64,000 nucleotides of DNA from Artemisia argyi. Its lineage: Eukaryota > Streptophyta > Magnoliopsida > Asterales > Asteraceae. Made by a program: the position numbers and the translations under genes. Positions 25,101 through 35,670 of this stretch are shown piece by piece (the stretch's first letter is position 1; each line of letters opens with the position of its first letter). The notes below the pieces were generated by a model that saw only the letters and a program-made list of their open reading frames with translations, searched no databases and had not been told where the DNA came from. The stretch spans positions 87,592,472 through 87,656,471 of the forward strand of contig CM060707.1 in assembly GCA_030686995.1 (NCBI GenBank), in the 5' to 3' direction.

Positions 25101-26222
25101 TGAAAGTAAAACTAAATTAAACACTCCTATGGCTTCAACTGCTGCTTATGCTCCATTGCCCACATGCAGAAATTGCTCCCCATAAGCTAGTCTCCTTTCC
25201 TCTCTAAACCCCTGAAGTGTATTACAAATATTAATACCACATCCAGTATCATATACCTAGGAATTTAATTTATGAGATAAAGTAAATAATTCGATGACAA
25301 ATAAGTTACCTGAAGTATTGGTGCCCATCTGCCCAGTCTTCTTAACCTTATTGTTTCGCAAGTCATCGAGATAAAGAGGAAAATTCCTCTTCCAGTGACC
25401 CATCACCTTGCAGTAATGGCATCCTTGATCCTTCTTTGGATTATTCTTCACAGGAGGGTTCTTCTTAGGTTGTGGTGGTTGATAAGCCATAACTTGCTTA
25501 TTCTTATCAGCCTTCTTCTTTCCTTTACCCTTCTTCTTGTTCGCATTTGGCTTGTTAATTCTACCCCCTTGAATAGCAAGTACTTAGGGTGTAGGAGATT
25601 TTTGTGTTAAACCTTTCTCATAATCAATGAGCAGTGCGTGCAATTCACTTATTGTCTTCCCCACGCAATGCGTATTGAAGTTCCTCACAAAACCACTAAA
25701 TTCCTTGTTAATGGATCTATTGATTAATTTCACAGCCATATCATTGTCATAGGGTTTCTAAAGTGTTTGTAGTTGATCTATGTAACTTTTCATTTTCAGC
25801 ACATGAGCACTCACAGATTCACCATCACCCTGCTTACAACCATGTAGAGCCTCCATCAAATCGTAAATCTCTACATTTGATGGTTTCTCATATAGTTTCT
25901 TGAGTTCATCAATCATGTTCATGAGGAAATACTCTTAAAACTGCCTTTGAAGAGCTGGTGACATTGCCCCTAACATCATTGTGGCCACATCAATATGTTC
26001 CTTACAAGCAATATTCCATTCAGCCTTGGCAGCCTCAGTAGCTTCAGGACCTTCAAGTTCAGTAGGACAAGGCGTTTTCAAGATTTCAAGTTGACCAGTC
26101 ACTCGCAGGACAATCCTGAGTGCACGAAACTAATCATTGAAATTTTCTGAGCCAGTCAATTTTTCTCGTTCAAAATAAGTTTTGAACACAGAACGAAAGT
26201 TGGTGTTATCAGTTTGAGCCAT
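22159..26222 (-). pseudogene. copia-1 gag-pol polyprotein, decayed
   Basis: The gag ATG is at 26222 (MAQTDNTNFRSVFK). A zinc knuckle near 25420 reads CHYCKVMGHWKRNF, its last Cys replaced by Phe. A protease motif YDTGCG lies near 25250. The integrase (24792 onward) shows CESCIFGKM, the catalytic Asp in LIHTDVCGP and SLRSDRGGEY, and the Glu in YTPQQNGVSERMNRT. Reverse transcriptase follows with KARLVAKGFTQTFGINYEET, IYGLKQASRQW and the active site LYGDD, where YVDD is usual in copia. RNase H shows GFCDASF, SATEAEYIA, CDNSAAI and HTDDKLADPFTKAL, ending at 22159. In-frame stops occur after ENFND, LQRQF, LQTL, SPTP, FGFT, IPSL and WKSEK, plus breaks around 25490-25560 and 24800. The order protease-integrase-RT-RNase H defines Ty1/copia. 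It cannot make active enzyme now. Confidence 0.92.
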
Positions 26223-26405
26223 TTCTACAGATAAAGAAAGTTCAAAACATTAGTATTTTTGATAATACAATTTTTCAAGAAAATTAAAATACCCAAGGAA
26301 ATCATATCCATAGAATAATCTTGAAAACTAGGATCATCCATAAACATAGTTTTATCACATTAGTTGATCTGCTAGTAATGAAAGTATAATATGAGGTAAC
26401 TTGTC
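26223..26405 (-). other. copia-1 5' leader, segment 1
   Basis: This untranslated leader lies just upstream of gag and is interrupted at 26405 by copia-2. It contains a 27-bp sequence with TTGATCTGCTAG (26355-26381) that recurs with two mismatches in segment 2 (41558-41584). Confidence 0.6.
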
Positions 26406-26706
26406 TGTTAGCATTAGAAGTGTTGATCATTTATGAAATCAAAGTGAGATCTCAATGATCGTCCCTTAGGGGGAGATTGTTAGGATTGAAAGTGACGATC
26501 ATTATTGAGTCAAATAGTTAGTTAAATAAATTCATGTAATAGTTAGTAAAATGCTAGTTCATTAAGTTTAAGTAAAAGCCTTAATGGCTTGGCCCAAAAG
26601 AAGGCCCATGAGAAAGCCCATAGTGGCTTATGTAAAAGTATAAATACCCCTCCTAAGCTTGTTAGGAAGGGTGGGAGTTCATGCTTATTCAAGGTTTTAT
26701 TTCACA
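26406..26706 (+). repeat. Left LTR of copia-2, 3'-truncated
   Basis: The first 301 bp match the right LTR closely, including the internal second purine-tract copy (CCTTAGGGGGAGATTGTTAG) and TATAAATACCCC. After TTTCACA the last 99 bp of the right LTR (a CT-rich block ending CTACA) are missing, replaced by an A-rich run (26707-26751). No primer-binding site was found after it. Confidence 0.82.
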
Positions 26707-26749
26707 AAAAAAATAATAACAATAATAAAAAAAAAAAAGAAAAAAAAAA

Positions 26750-27095
26750 AAGGTTTACCGAGTTAGGAAAAAGTTTACCGAGTTAGGAAAACTTTTTTGC
26801 GAGTTTGGTTTTTTTTCTTTTATCGAGTTAGGATATTATACTAGCGAGTTTGGATCTGATTCTGATTCTGCGAGTTTGCTTATATTCCTGCGAGTTTCAG
26901 TTTTATTTTGGCAAGTTAGCCTTGGCACCTTATCGTATATCGAGTAAGGATTTGTGTACTCTAAACTTAGACGAAACTCTGCCCAAATTTTTTAAGGACT
27001 TACCGAGTTTAACAACCATCGGGACTTACCGAGTTACAATTCCTTAAAGATATAATACCGAGTTAGATTTAAACAAGCATTATCGAGTTAGACGA
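26750..27095 (+). repeat. Degenerate CGAGTT repeat array in copia-2 leader
   Basis: About eleven exact CGAGTT hexamers, most extended to ACCGAGTTAGG or TGCGAGTTTGG, occur in roughly 340 bp with spacing mostly of 20-30 bp. Two near-misses (CAAGTT, CGAGTAA) fill a gap. The array is AT-rich and non-coding and starts right after the truncated LTR and its A-rich run. Confidence 0.8.
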
Positions 27096-27497
27096 AAAAA
27101 AAAAAAAGACTTTTTTGGCGGGAAAATTTGAGTAAAATTTATTTTTTACACGAGACTATACGTTCAATTTTTACGCGAGATTCAAAGTTTGGTATAACGT
27201 TGCAAATTTCGGCCGAAAATTCAAATTTTTAGGCCAAAATTCAAAATTTTTCGGTAAAATTTGGCGTCAAAATTTTCAAAACTCAAATTTTTCTGGTAAC
27301 CTTAGAAGTGCCTTTCATAGTGATTTTCAAATTTTGGGAGAGAAAATTTTCAAAAATATTTTTGGAGGAAAATTCGAAATCACTAGAATCTACCATATTC
27401 GCTTTTCAAACTTCACCAAAAACATCTAATCATCAAACAACAACCTTTGTTATCTTAAAAGATCCTAAGATCAACTTTATCACACATCGTTTAAACA
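27096..27497 (+). other. copia-2 leader between repeat array and ORF
   Basis: This AT-rich untranslated sequence has repeated AATTTTTCGG/GGCCAAAATT-like words. No gene is supported. Confidence 0.5.
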
Positions 27498-29940
27498 ATG
27501 GAAATGGTAATGCAAATCCAAGAGAGAGATTCAAAGAAAGTGTTTACAGTGTTCAAGTCATATGTTGAAGAAGTCATTAATTCATTAGGTTTAGAAATAA
27601 GGTTCGATGAGGCATTCGAATACTACGTGAGAGTCCAATTTCATCATTTCCGAGAAGAACTCATCCAAAACCTGAATCAACTTGGAAAGCTACTTAATGA
27701 AGAAGAACTTCATACGCGTAACTGCAAAGAATCTCTTAAAGTCATCCAAACTCAGTTTCAGAGAATATTTAACCATTGGATAATGAACCAGTCTGAGTTT
27801 ATCGATGCGTTTTATAAAAGATTTTGGGTAAGCTATTCTACCTTCAGAACTCAATGCATAAATCAAATGGATGAACTCGAAAAGATACTTGATGCTGAGG
27901 AAGCGGAGTTAAATGAAATTGAGAAGCTGAAACGGGAAAGAGAGCAGATTGAAAAAGATATGCAGTTAAAGAAAAAAGAGAAGATTTGAAAGAGATATGC
28001 AGTTTAAGGAAACAGAGGTGATTGAAAAAGAGACAGAGAAAGATTTTCACACAGAAGAGGAAACGGTCAATGCAGGTGATGCATCAGATGATAGTTTGAT
28101 TTTCACGGGAAGTGATTCATCTTCAGAACAGCAGGTTGAAAGCAGTAGTCCTAGCTATGATTCAGATACTGATGGTACACAAAGGAATGAAGTTGTTTGG
28201 GACACCGAAGATGATCGTATCAAACCTTCATCATACACAGAGATATTGGCTATGGTACAACATTCACATGCTCATGATAATGGTAATATCTTTGATAATG
28301 TGTGTGCACATGATCAGACACATCCTGCGCATCCTGAGTCTATTAGTGACACATGTGTGGTGGAACAAAATGATAGTAATATCACTTTTGCTACTCCAGA
28401 TATGGATCCTAATAGAGGTGAGCCTGCCCAGGATGGATCTTCTTATGAACAAGATCGTGCCTTCTTTGCTTCATTAATCAATAATTTCAAACATGAACTT
28501 GACAAGTGCAAAAACGACAATCGTGAAGCTAAGCAAACGAATGTCTTATTGACAAAAGAGCTTGAGAGATTTAAAGAAATGGAAAAAGGTTTTCAAAATG
28601 TAACAAAAAGAAAAGCTGAACTTGAATTTGAAAACTCAAACCTTAAATCTCAAGCTCAAAAGTTTGAAATGTATGGAGAGTCTGTCAAACCACTTTTAAA
28701 AAGAAATGAAGAACTTGAAGTTGGTTATAGAGAAGCCGTTCTTCGTGAAAAATGTTCCATTCAAAATCTGGATGCTCAAATGGTTGTTAACAACAGAAAG
28801 GTTCAAGCACTTTTAAAAGAGAACAATGATTTAAAAAGTGAAAATTCAAAGTTTCAGAAAACCACATCAAATTTTGAGATTGTAAACACAAAACTTGAGA
28901 ATGAAAACCAAGAGTTTTTGAAACGAACAAATGATCTTGAAAACAAACTTTGAAAATTGGGATAGACTTCTCAGACTATCAACATGCTGCCTACTAAAGA
29001 TGAGGAGGTTGAGAAACAAACATCTGGGATTGGTTTTGTGAATAATGCAAATGTGGAAAATGAAAAACCTTGTTTTTTAAACAAAGTGCAAAAGTTGACA
29101 CCTATTTTGTATAACGCTAATGATATGGGAAAAGAATTGTCAGATGATCTTTTGTTTGAGTCTCAAGATATTTTAAAATCTGAAGAGGAAAAACGTTTGA
29201 AAGTAAAACAAACAAAAAACCCACTCTCATACCACGGCTTTGTGTATGGTTGTCTACAATTGACAGATATACCAAAAGAACCTTTCAAAAGAAAAGACAC
29301 AAATGTGAAAAGATTTTTCAAAGAAGCTCAACTTGCTACCTATGATGCTAAGTTATGGCAAAATAGAGTAAGGAAACAATTTTGTAATCTTAAACATCAC
29401 ATTGAGCAAATGTTAAAAGTCATTTGGTTTAAGCAAGAAAACATCACAAACAACGTTTTCTCTAATCCTCTTTCATCAGATGTACGCCTTAAGTTAGAAG
29501 TCAAAAAGATTTTGAAAGATGAGATTGAACCTCGTGTGAAAGATATCAACTTATGTTTTGAGTACTTTGAAAAATATCTTGTAACTGAAATGAGAGAAGA
29601 TCTAAAGTACGTTCACTCTCTCGAAGACGAATTTGATGAAAAATGCTTAATTCTAGACATTCAAAAGGAATTTTTCACAAATCAAATAGAGTCGTTCAAG
29701 TCAGCATCTGTTAGCCATGAGAAAGTGAATGAGAATTTTGAACAAACATCTTCTCTGAAATCTGAAAATCTTTGTCTCAAAAAGAAAATCACCGAGCTTT
29801 CAAAAGAAGCAGCTGATGTCAAAGAAGAACTGTCAAAAAGAACTGCTCAGTTTGAGAAACATCTTGCAAAACTCGAAGCACAAAGTATCTCTTTCCAACT
29901 AAAACTGCAAGAGCAGAATGAGAAAATGTCTTCTGAAAAC
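27498..29940 (+). pseudogene. copia-2 gag-like coiled-coil protein, N-terminal part
   Basis: An ATG at 27498 (MEMVMQIQERDS) opens 163 codons with NQLGKLLNEEELHTRNCKES and a basic/acidic heptad-like tail. After a frame change at 27989-27997 the next frame runs to 29940 with stops only at 28951 and 28966. The protein is acidic near 28080-28400 and then a long coiled coil rich in Lys, Glu, Asn and Leu, with ELEFENSNLKSQAQKFE and LTKELERFKEMEKG. From memory it matches the gag-like region of Asteraceae TNT1-94-annotated copia elements. It would form particles. Gypsy B interrupts the frame immediately after the codons for SSEN. Confidence 0.75.
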
Positions 29941-31346
29941 TGATGAGGCGAAAAATAAACCACTTTTAGGGGGTCATTTAAGCCCGGAATTGAATTTATT
30001 TGATCAAATATTGCCCTAAATCGTTCCTTTTGTGATTTTAGGTACTTTGGGAGTGAAATTTGGAAAAGGAAGCAATTCGGACGTTTTTGGAGCATAAAAG
30101 TGAAGAAAACGCCAAAGTCTTAATTTTCCTTGCTGGGAACAGTAGGTGACGGCATCAAGAGTAACACCCTGACGGCGTCAAGAGCAAATTCCATGACGAC
30201 CCAGTACATATTGGACGGCGTCAAGAAGTAGGGCGTCAAGAGTTAAGATCATGACGGCCTGGAAATGCTAATACATGACGGCGTCAGAAGTAGATCAAGG
30301 CAGTCCGAGAAGATTTTTGGCGGCGAGGTGACGGCGTCACAAGATTGGTCTTGACGCCGTCAGACCCCTTTTCCTATATATAGTTTTCTAATTTTTACAT
30401 TAAAAAGAGAGAAGTTTTGGAGAAACCCTAAGTACGAACTTGGTGCGAATTTTACAGGTTTTTTTCAAGGGTTCTAAGCCCTTGATACCTTTCATGTGTA
30501 ATTGAGATAAGTGTTCTTTTAATTCAATCAATATGTCTATGTGTTGGTTGTCTATATCTTGTTCTTGTCTTAATTCCATCATGCTAGGCTAGATCTATCT
30601 TGTGTTTGCTTGGATCTAATGAAACCTAGATGTTAATTATGTGTTGATTACTTGTTTATACTTGTTTTGGATGAATGAATTTATATGTTAGGCTTAAGAA
30701 AACTAGCAGATCTCCAAATGGTAACATGCTTGAACGTCTTAGGAAACATGAACCTATTGCACTAAGGTCTTTATTGGTTGTATTTAATGCATGAGCCACT
30801 ATTTATAATCCCTATGGTTGTGCTGGGCATGGTATAGGAGGAGATAAAAGCTCATAGAATTGGGGAGTTATGTGCGATACCCCATGAATGGTATTAAGGA
30901 ATACAATTCGTCATCCATGCAACTATAACAAGTAATTAACATGTAAAAGATGTCTAGGGAGTAGCGAAATCAAAGTAAACACATTTTCTCCACTTATTGC
31001 TCACAACCTTAGTATAATTTAGTTTATTTTCATTTCTAGTATTTTATTTTGATTGCATCTTTAGTATTGGGTTAGTTGATTAGCAACTAATTCCGCCTAA
31101 ATCCTTCAAACCTGAGATTTTTACTTGCTTTCTAAAAAATATAAAAATACAAAAAGAATCATCTCTCACCTTTAGAACTAGTATTTAGGTTTTCTAATCC
31201 TAGCGACACTATTCCTAGCTGAACGATCAATCCCCCGGTACTTGTCACTATACTATACTACAACGATCAGGTACACTGCCTGGTGGGGGTTGTAAGCTTC
31301 TCAAGATCCCATGAGAGGTAAAGCCTGGTGCGATTCCCACGTATCA
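29941..31346 (+). repeat. 5' LTR of gypsy element B
   Basis: The LTR begins TGATGAGGCGAAAA and ends CCCACGTATCA. U3 carries the TGACG/CGTCA array (30147-30363), followed at 30375-30382 by TATATATA, so the layout is enhancer-like repeats, then TATA box, then transcript. Confidence 0.93.
30147..30363 (+). promoter_or_regulatory. TGACG-SCGTCA palindrome array upstream of LTR TATA box
   Basis: Five full GACG(G/C)CGTCA palindromes and several half-sites (GACGGCATCA, GGGCGTCA, TGACGACC, TGACGGCC) lie within 217 bp, ending 12 bp before TATATATA. TGACG is the core site of plant TGA-type bZIP factors, so the array may be a promoter enhancer; that role is inferred. Confidence 0.65.
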
Positions 31347-31352
31347 AGTTTT

Positions 31353-31371
31353 TGGCGCCGCAGACCGGGGA
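31353..31371 (+). other. Primer-binding site of element B (tRNA-Asp type)
   Basis: TGGCGCCGCAGACCGGGGA lies six bases after the 5' LTR end, close to the Athila/Tat-type consensus TGGCGCCGTTGCCGGGGA. Confidence 0.8.
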
Positions 31372-31517
31372 ATAGTTATTGTCTAGGTTAGAATCTCTTT
31401 TTATTAGGTCTACTTGCTAGATTCCTTTCTAGTAAGATTTTATTTTTATTTTTAGGTTTTCTTTAGTCTATCTTATTTCTTTGTGTCTTTGTTCGTAACT
31501 TTTCACCACCCGACATC

Positions 31518-33786
31518 ATGGACAACGGTAACATCTTTGAACCCGTCATCCCACCACAACAAAACCCACCACTAGAACCTCTTAGGCCCCGAACCTTAGG
31601 AGAGTATTCCCGACCTAGCCACCAAGGCTACCGAAACACCATTGAGCTCACCGGAGCCAATGTGACCCCCTTGCGATCCGACACCATCCGGTTGGTGCAA
31701 AGCGGATGTGCATTCCATGGACTTCGTTCCGAAGATCCAAACCAACATCTTAAGGACTTCCTCAAAATCGTAGATTCCATAGACCTAGATGTTGCAACTA
31801 GAGAGACAACCCAATTACGCCTATTCCAATTCTCTCTACGGGATCAAGCTAGTCAATGGCTTGAGCGTTTACCCGCAGGATCCATCACCATATGGGATGA
31901 TCTCACCAATCGCTTCCTTACTCAATTCTTCCCACCGGGGAAGACTGCAATGCTTAGAAATGACATTTTGATGTTTGAACAACAGCAGGGTGAAACTTTC
32001 TACGAAGCTTGGGCCCGTTTTAAGGATCTCCTCCATAGGGTCCCTCATCATGGTATAAACCTTTGGTTATTAGTCAAGATTTTCTACGACCATGTTGACT
32101 ATCACACTAAGCGCACAATTGATAGGGCCGCGGGAGGTAAACTGCGTGATAAGAATGCCGAGGAGTCTTGGGCAGTTATCGAGGAGCTCGCCACTGATAA
32201 TCAGGAGATGTGGGAGTTTAATCATACAATAAAAGCGGTTATCAATGCACTCTCAACATCTGGAGGGACCACTGAAATCCCCGATGAACTCTTATGCAAA
32301 CTCGAGGCAAAAGTTGACTATTTTGAGGAAAGGCAAAGGAGACCTTTAAGTCCTAGACGGGCTACTATCAATTCTGTCTTAAAACCAACTTCGGCACCAT
32401 TATCTGAGTCACCTTCTAGAAAAATGTCGAGACTTTTCAGAACTATGCCCCACCTTGTTCCCCTCCCGAGGAACTTAGCTCAGAGTTTGAAGCTAGGATG
32501 AGAGAATATATGGCAACTCACTCAGATCGGCTTGCTAGATTCGAGGAAGCAGTTTATAAGAAAAAAGAGGAGATGCAGGAGAAAATGAATGAGATGATGA
32601 GTTTATTAGAGGAGTATGCCAACCAGAGAACCCCCGAAAGAATGTTACTAAGGAAAGAAAGCGCCACTCCCACTACCCAATTTGTTAATTCTATCACAAT
32701 TGTCCAAAAGAATGACGAGAAGGTAGAAACTCCTGCTAAACAGACCTTAGAAAAACCACCAGAATCCCAACCTTTGAGTTACTACCTGAAACATGATATA
32801 AATGAAAACACCATAACAAATTGGATTAAGGGTGATCGGCGTAACCAACCTTCCAAACAGGGTTCTGAGAAAGAGGAAGAAGTGAAAGATGAGTATGATA
32901 CGCTACCTGGAGGATCAGTATTTGAGAGGCTACTGGTACAAAAAGTGGCTACTAAGCAGATAGCATGTGGGAACTTTGAGATACCAACTAGCATCGGGGC
33001 TTGAAATATCTTAGTGCTTTCGCCGACCAAGGATCGGAAGTAAATCTTATGCCCCTAACTATTTACATCCAACTAACGTTAAAAATGCCAGCCCCTACTC
33101 GTGTTAGGTTATCTCTCGCTGGACACTCGTACGTATACCCCCTAGGAATCGCAGAAGATGTATTAGTTAATGTCGCAGGATTCATGTACCCCGCTGATTT
33201 TATGATCATCGATGATAAAGGAGATGGATGCATGCCAATAATCCTTGGGGCACCATTCCTCGCCACCGCTAGGGCTGTCATTAAGTATGAAGGTAGGAAG
33301 ATCGAGCTTAAATCGGGAAAAAGAAAGATTAGCTTCCCCATGACCCCGCGAAGTGGGCATGAGAATTTGAGTTGGAGAAAGATCAAAAACAACATTAACA
33401 CGACGCCCATTCGTGTTCAGGATAAAATTCTTGCATGGGAGGCAAGAATCAAAAGCTATAAGGAAGCCAAAAATGAAAGAAGCAAAAGCAATAAGGTTCA
33501 GGTCGAATTCGAACATACTCAACCTACAGAAAATCATGTACCATTTGAGGAAGGGAACTTGGTACTCTTGAGACATTTAGAAACAACAATACCACCCGAT
33601 AAACCAAGTCCTTGGTGGTATGGGCCTTTCACAATTGAAGGTGTGAGCCAAGATGGAATAGCTAACTTGAGAAGTGAAGTAGGTGGAATGGTGATTGCAA
33701 GTATCGATAGGATAAGGCACTACCACCATAACAGTAATGATCGCAACTACATGGGGTATATCATTTCGAATGATGAGATCACGTAG
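31518..33786 (+). pseudogene. gag-protease of element B with integrase-like C-terminus
   Basis: The ATG at 31518 (MDNGNIFEPVIPPQQ) opens a gag N-terminus homologous to element A, with YSRPSHQGYRNTIEL and GETFYEAWARFKDLLHRVPHHG. After about residue 225 the sequence departs from A and C. A second frame (to 33002) has an acidic/basic linker, and a third (from 33001) has a retropepsin-like domain FADQGSEVNLMPLTIY, then YPLGIAEDVLVNVAGFMYP. The tail VPFEEGNLVLLRH...WWYGPFTIEGV resembles the C-terminal domain of a gypsy integrase. The frame changes fall at short A and G runs (near 32421 and 33000), each explained by one base. RT, RNase H and the integrase core are absent. The protease keeps the DxGS form. 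Confidence 0.82.
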
Positions 33787-35636
33787 TAACCCATGACCTT
33801 GAGTCTAGCTACAAGACTCATAAATAAAGAAAAGCGTTTCTTGGGAGGCAACCCATGCTTTGTGTGATTTTATTTTTGTTTGTTTGTTATTTGCTTCCGT
33901 ATGCATGCTTTATTTTTATTGTTGGTTGATCATGATTCTAAATTAAATAGTGGAAATACTTTACTTTGTTGTTTTGGCCTAGTCTTAACTCCACCTAAAA
34001 GTATTTTTGCAAAAGATAAGTGTAAGGGGAAACCCCAAATATGTTTTTAAGAAACAAACCGATCATGATTCTCCACAATATTAAATGAACATGTATATTA
34101 GTATTTGTTAGAGTCAAATGCTTGTATTGAGTCATAATGAAGTTTTGTAGGATTTTCCAGGAAGTAGGACCAAGTTTTTCCAGAAATTTTCCGGAAACTT
34201 AACATAAGAATTTTTGCAGGTCACTTCTGACGGCGTCAAGGGTTAACTCTTGACGGCGTCAAGTGTAAAAATCTGGAAATTTTACCGGTTTTGTTTTTCT
34301 AACGGAGTCTTATGGTTTTTGTGAATTATTAAGTTTTATAATCTCCAGGAGATCTGCAAACTTCATTCCACAAGCATTATATCTTATCTTGTTTTCTAGG
34401 ATTTAGAAACTTGTATAGGATGCCGCCGATTTTACGCGAGGTTGTTTTGTCTATTTTCTCAGGATTTACAGGTTATGTATGACAAGAAGATGATTTATAT
34501 TCTGGAAGGGAAGCTTTGATTGTTCATTTTCTTGGAGGAAGATTTAACCTGGCCGCCTTATTATCCATACCGAGCGAATCAGGGGAGTATTTGATTTCAT
34601 TCTTTTTACTTTTTAACTTTTACATTCTTTACTTGAACATTGGGGACAATGTTCATCTTAAGTGTAAGGGGAGGGTAAAAAGATGATACCTTACATATGC
34701 ACTTTCACTTGAGTTTGTTTTGTTTAATGGTAGATGTGTAATAAAACTATGAGAAATACTTGTTAGTGCAATTTTAGCGCCAAATTTAAAATTTTTTACA
34801 ACATTTAGGAGTGAAACTTTAGCCATAGCAAGCGTCTCATGGATAGGAGATTGTATGACTAGCACATAACTGTATATTCAGAAAAATTTTCTACCCAAAT
34901 ATGTGAGGTTCGCCTTTAGATTTGATAGGAAAAGCATTTACTATTAGTGCTTATGAGTGTACCGGTAGCATTTAGATTCTAGAACTTGCGTTAGTGATGC
35001 ATCCCGAGACCGCTAGTGAGACTACATTCGTGTAGTAGGATTTACTAAATGATAAGAGGCATTAGGATTACCCTTGTGTTAAACCCGTATCATAATTACT
35101 TGACCATTTAAGTCATATTACTTGGCTAGTTAAGTCAACTAATTTTTCCCACACCCTTAGCGTTGTACTCATTTTTAGTTCACGAAACCCCTAGTACACC
35201 CCTCCGAGCCTAGCTTTTCGTTTCTAACTTTAAGCATTTTACTTAAAGGAAGAATTTGTTACACCCCATTTAAATGTACAACCAAATCGCCTTAGCCTTC
35301 CGTGTATGCGCTCATTTTTAGTGCATTATTGTTATTTGTTAAACCCTAAGTTAACTATCTAATTGATTACATGGTTGCTAAGTCGAGTCATATCCTTGTC
35401 CATATTGTTTTGGGACGATTGGGACTCATGGGTAAGTACTTATTTTATGGAGTAATGGGGAAGAACATCATTTATTACCCCCATATGTACGTTAATCTTA
35501 AAAGTGCTCCAAGTGTTTTGATTTTCTTAATTCGAGTCATTAGATTAGTTTAATGTAGAGTATGTAAAGATTCAAGTGTAAGGGGAATGTTCATTCCCTA
35601 TGATGTATTATTTTGGATGGTAGGGTAGGAGTGTAT

Positions 35637-35670
<34 letters not shown>

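Noticed and set aside
27096..27497. 86-codon frame at 27308-27568
   Set aside because: It overlaps the better-supported gag start at 27498 in another frame and lies in AT-rich leader.
34653..34865. 70-codon frame shared by B (34865-34653, minus) and C (61400-61612, plus)
   Set aside because: It is antisense to both elements and spans the hairpin/purine-tract region; conservation is at DNA level.
35371..35553. Small hydrophobic frame shared by elements B (35371-35553) and C (60894-60637)
   Set aside because: Element A has the same DNA but a broken frame, so the match reflects shared non-coding DNA and not a kept protein.
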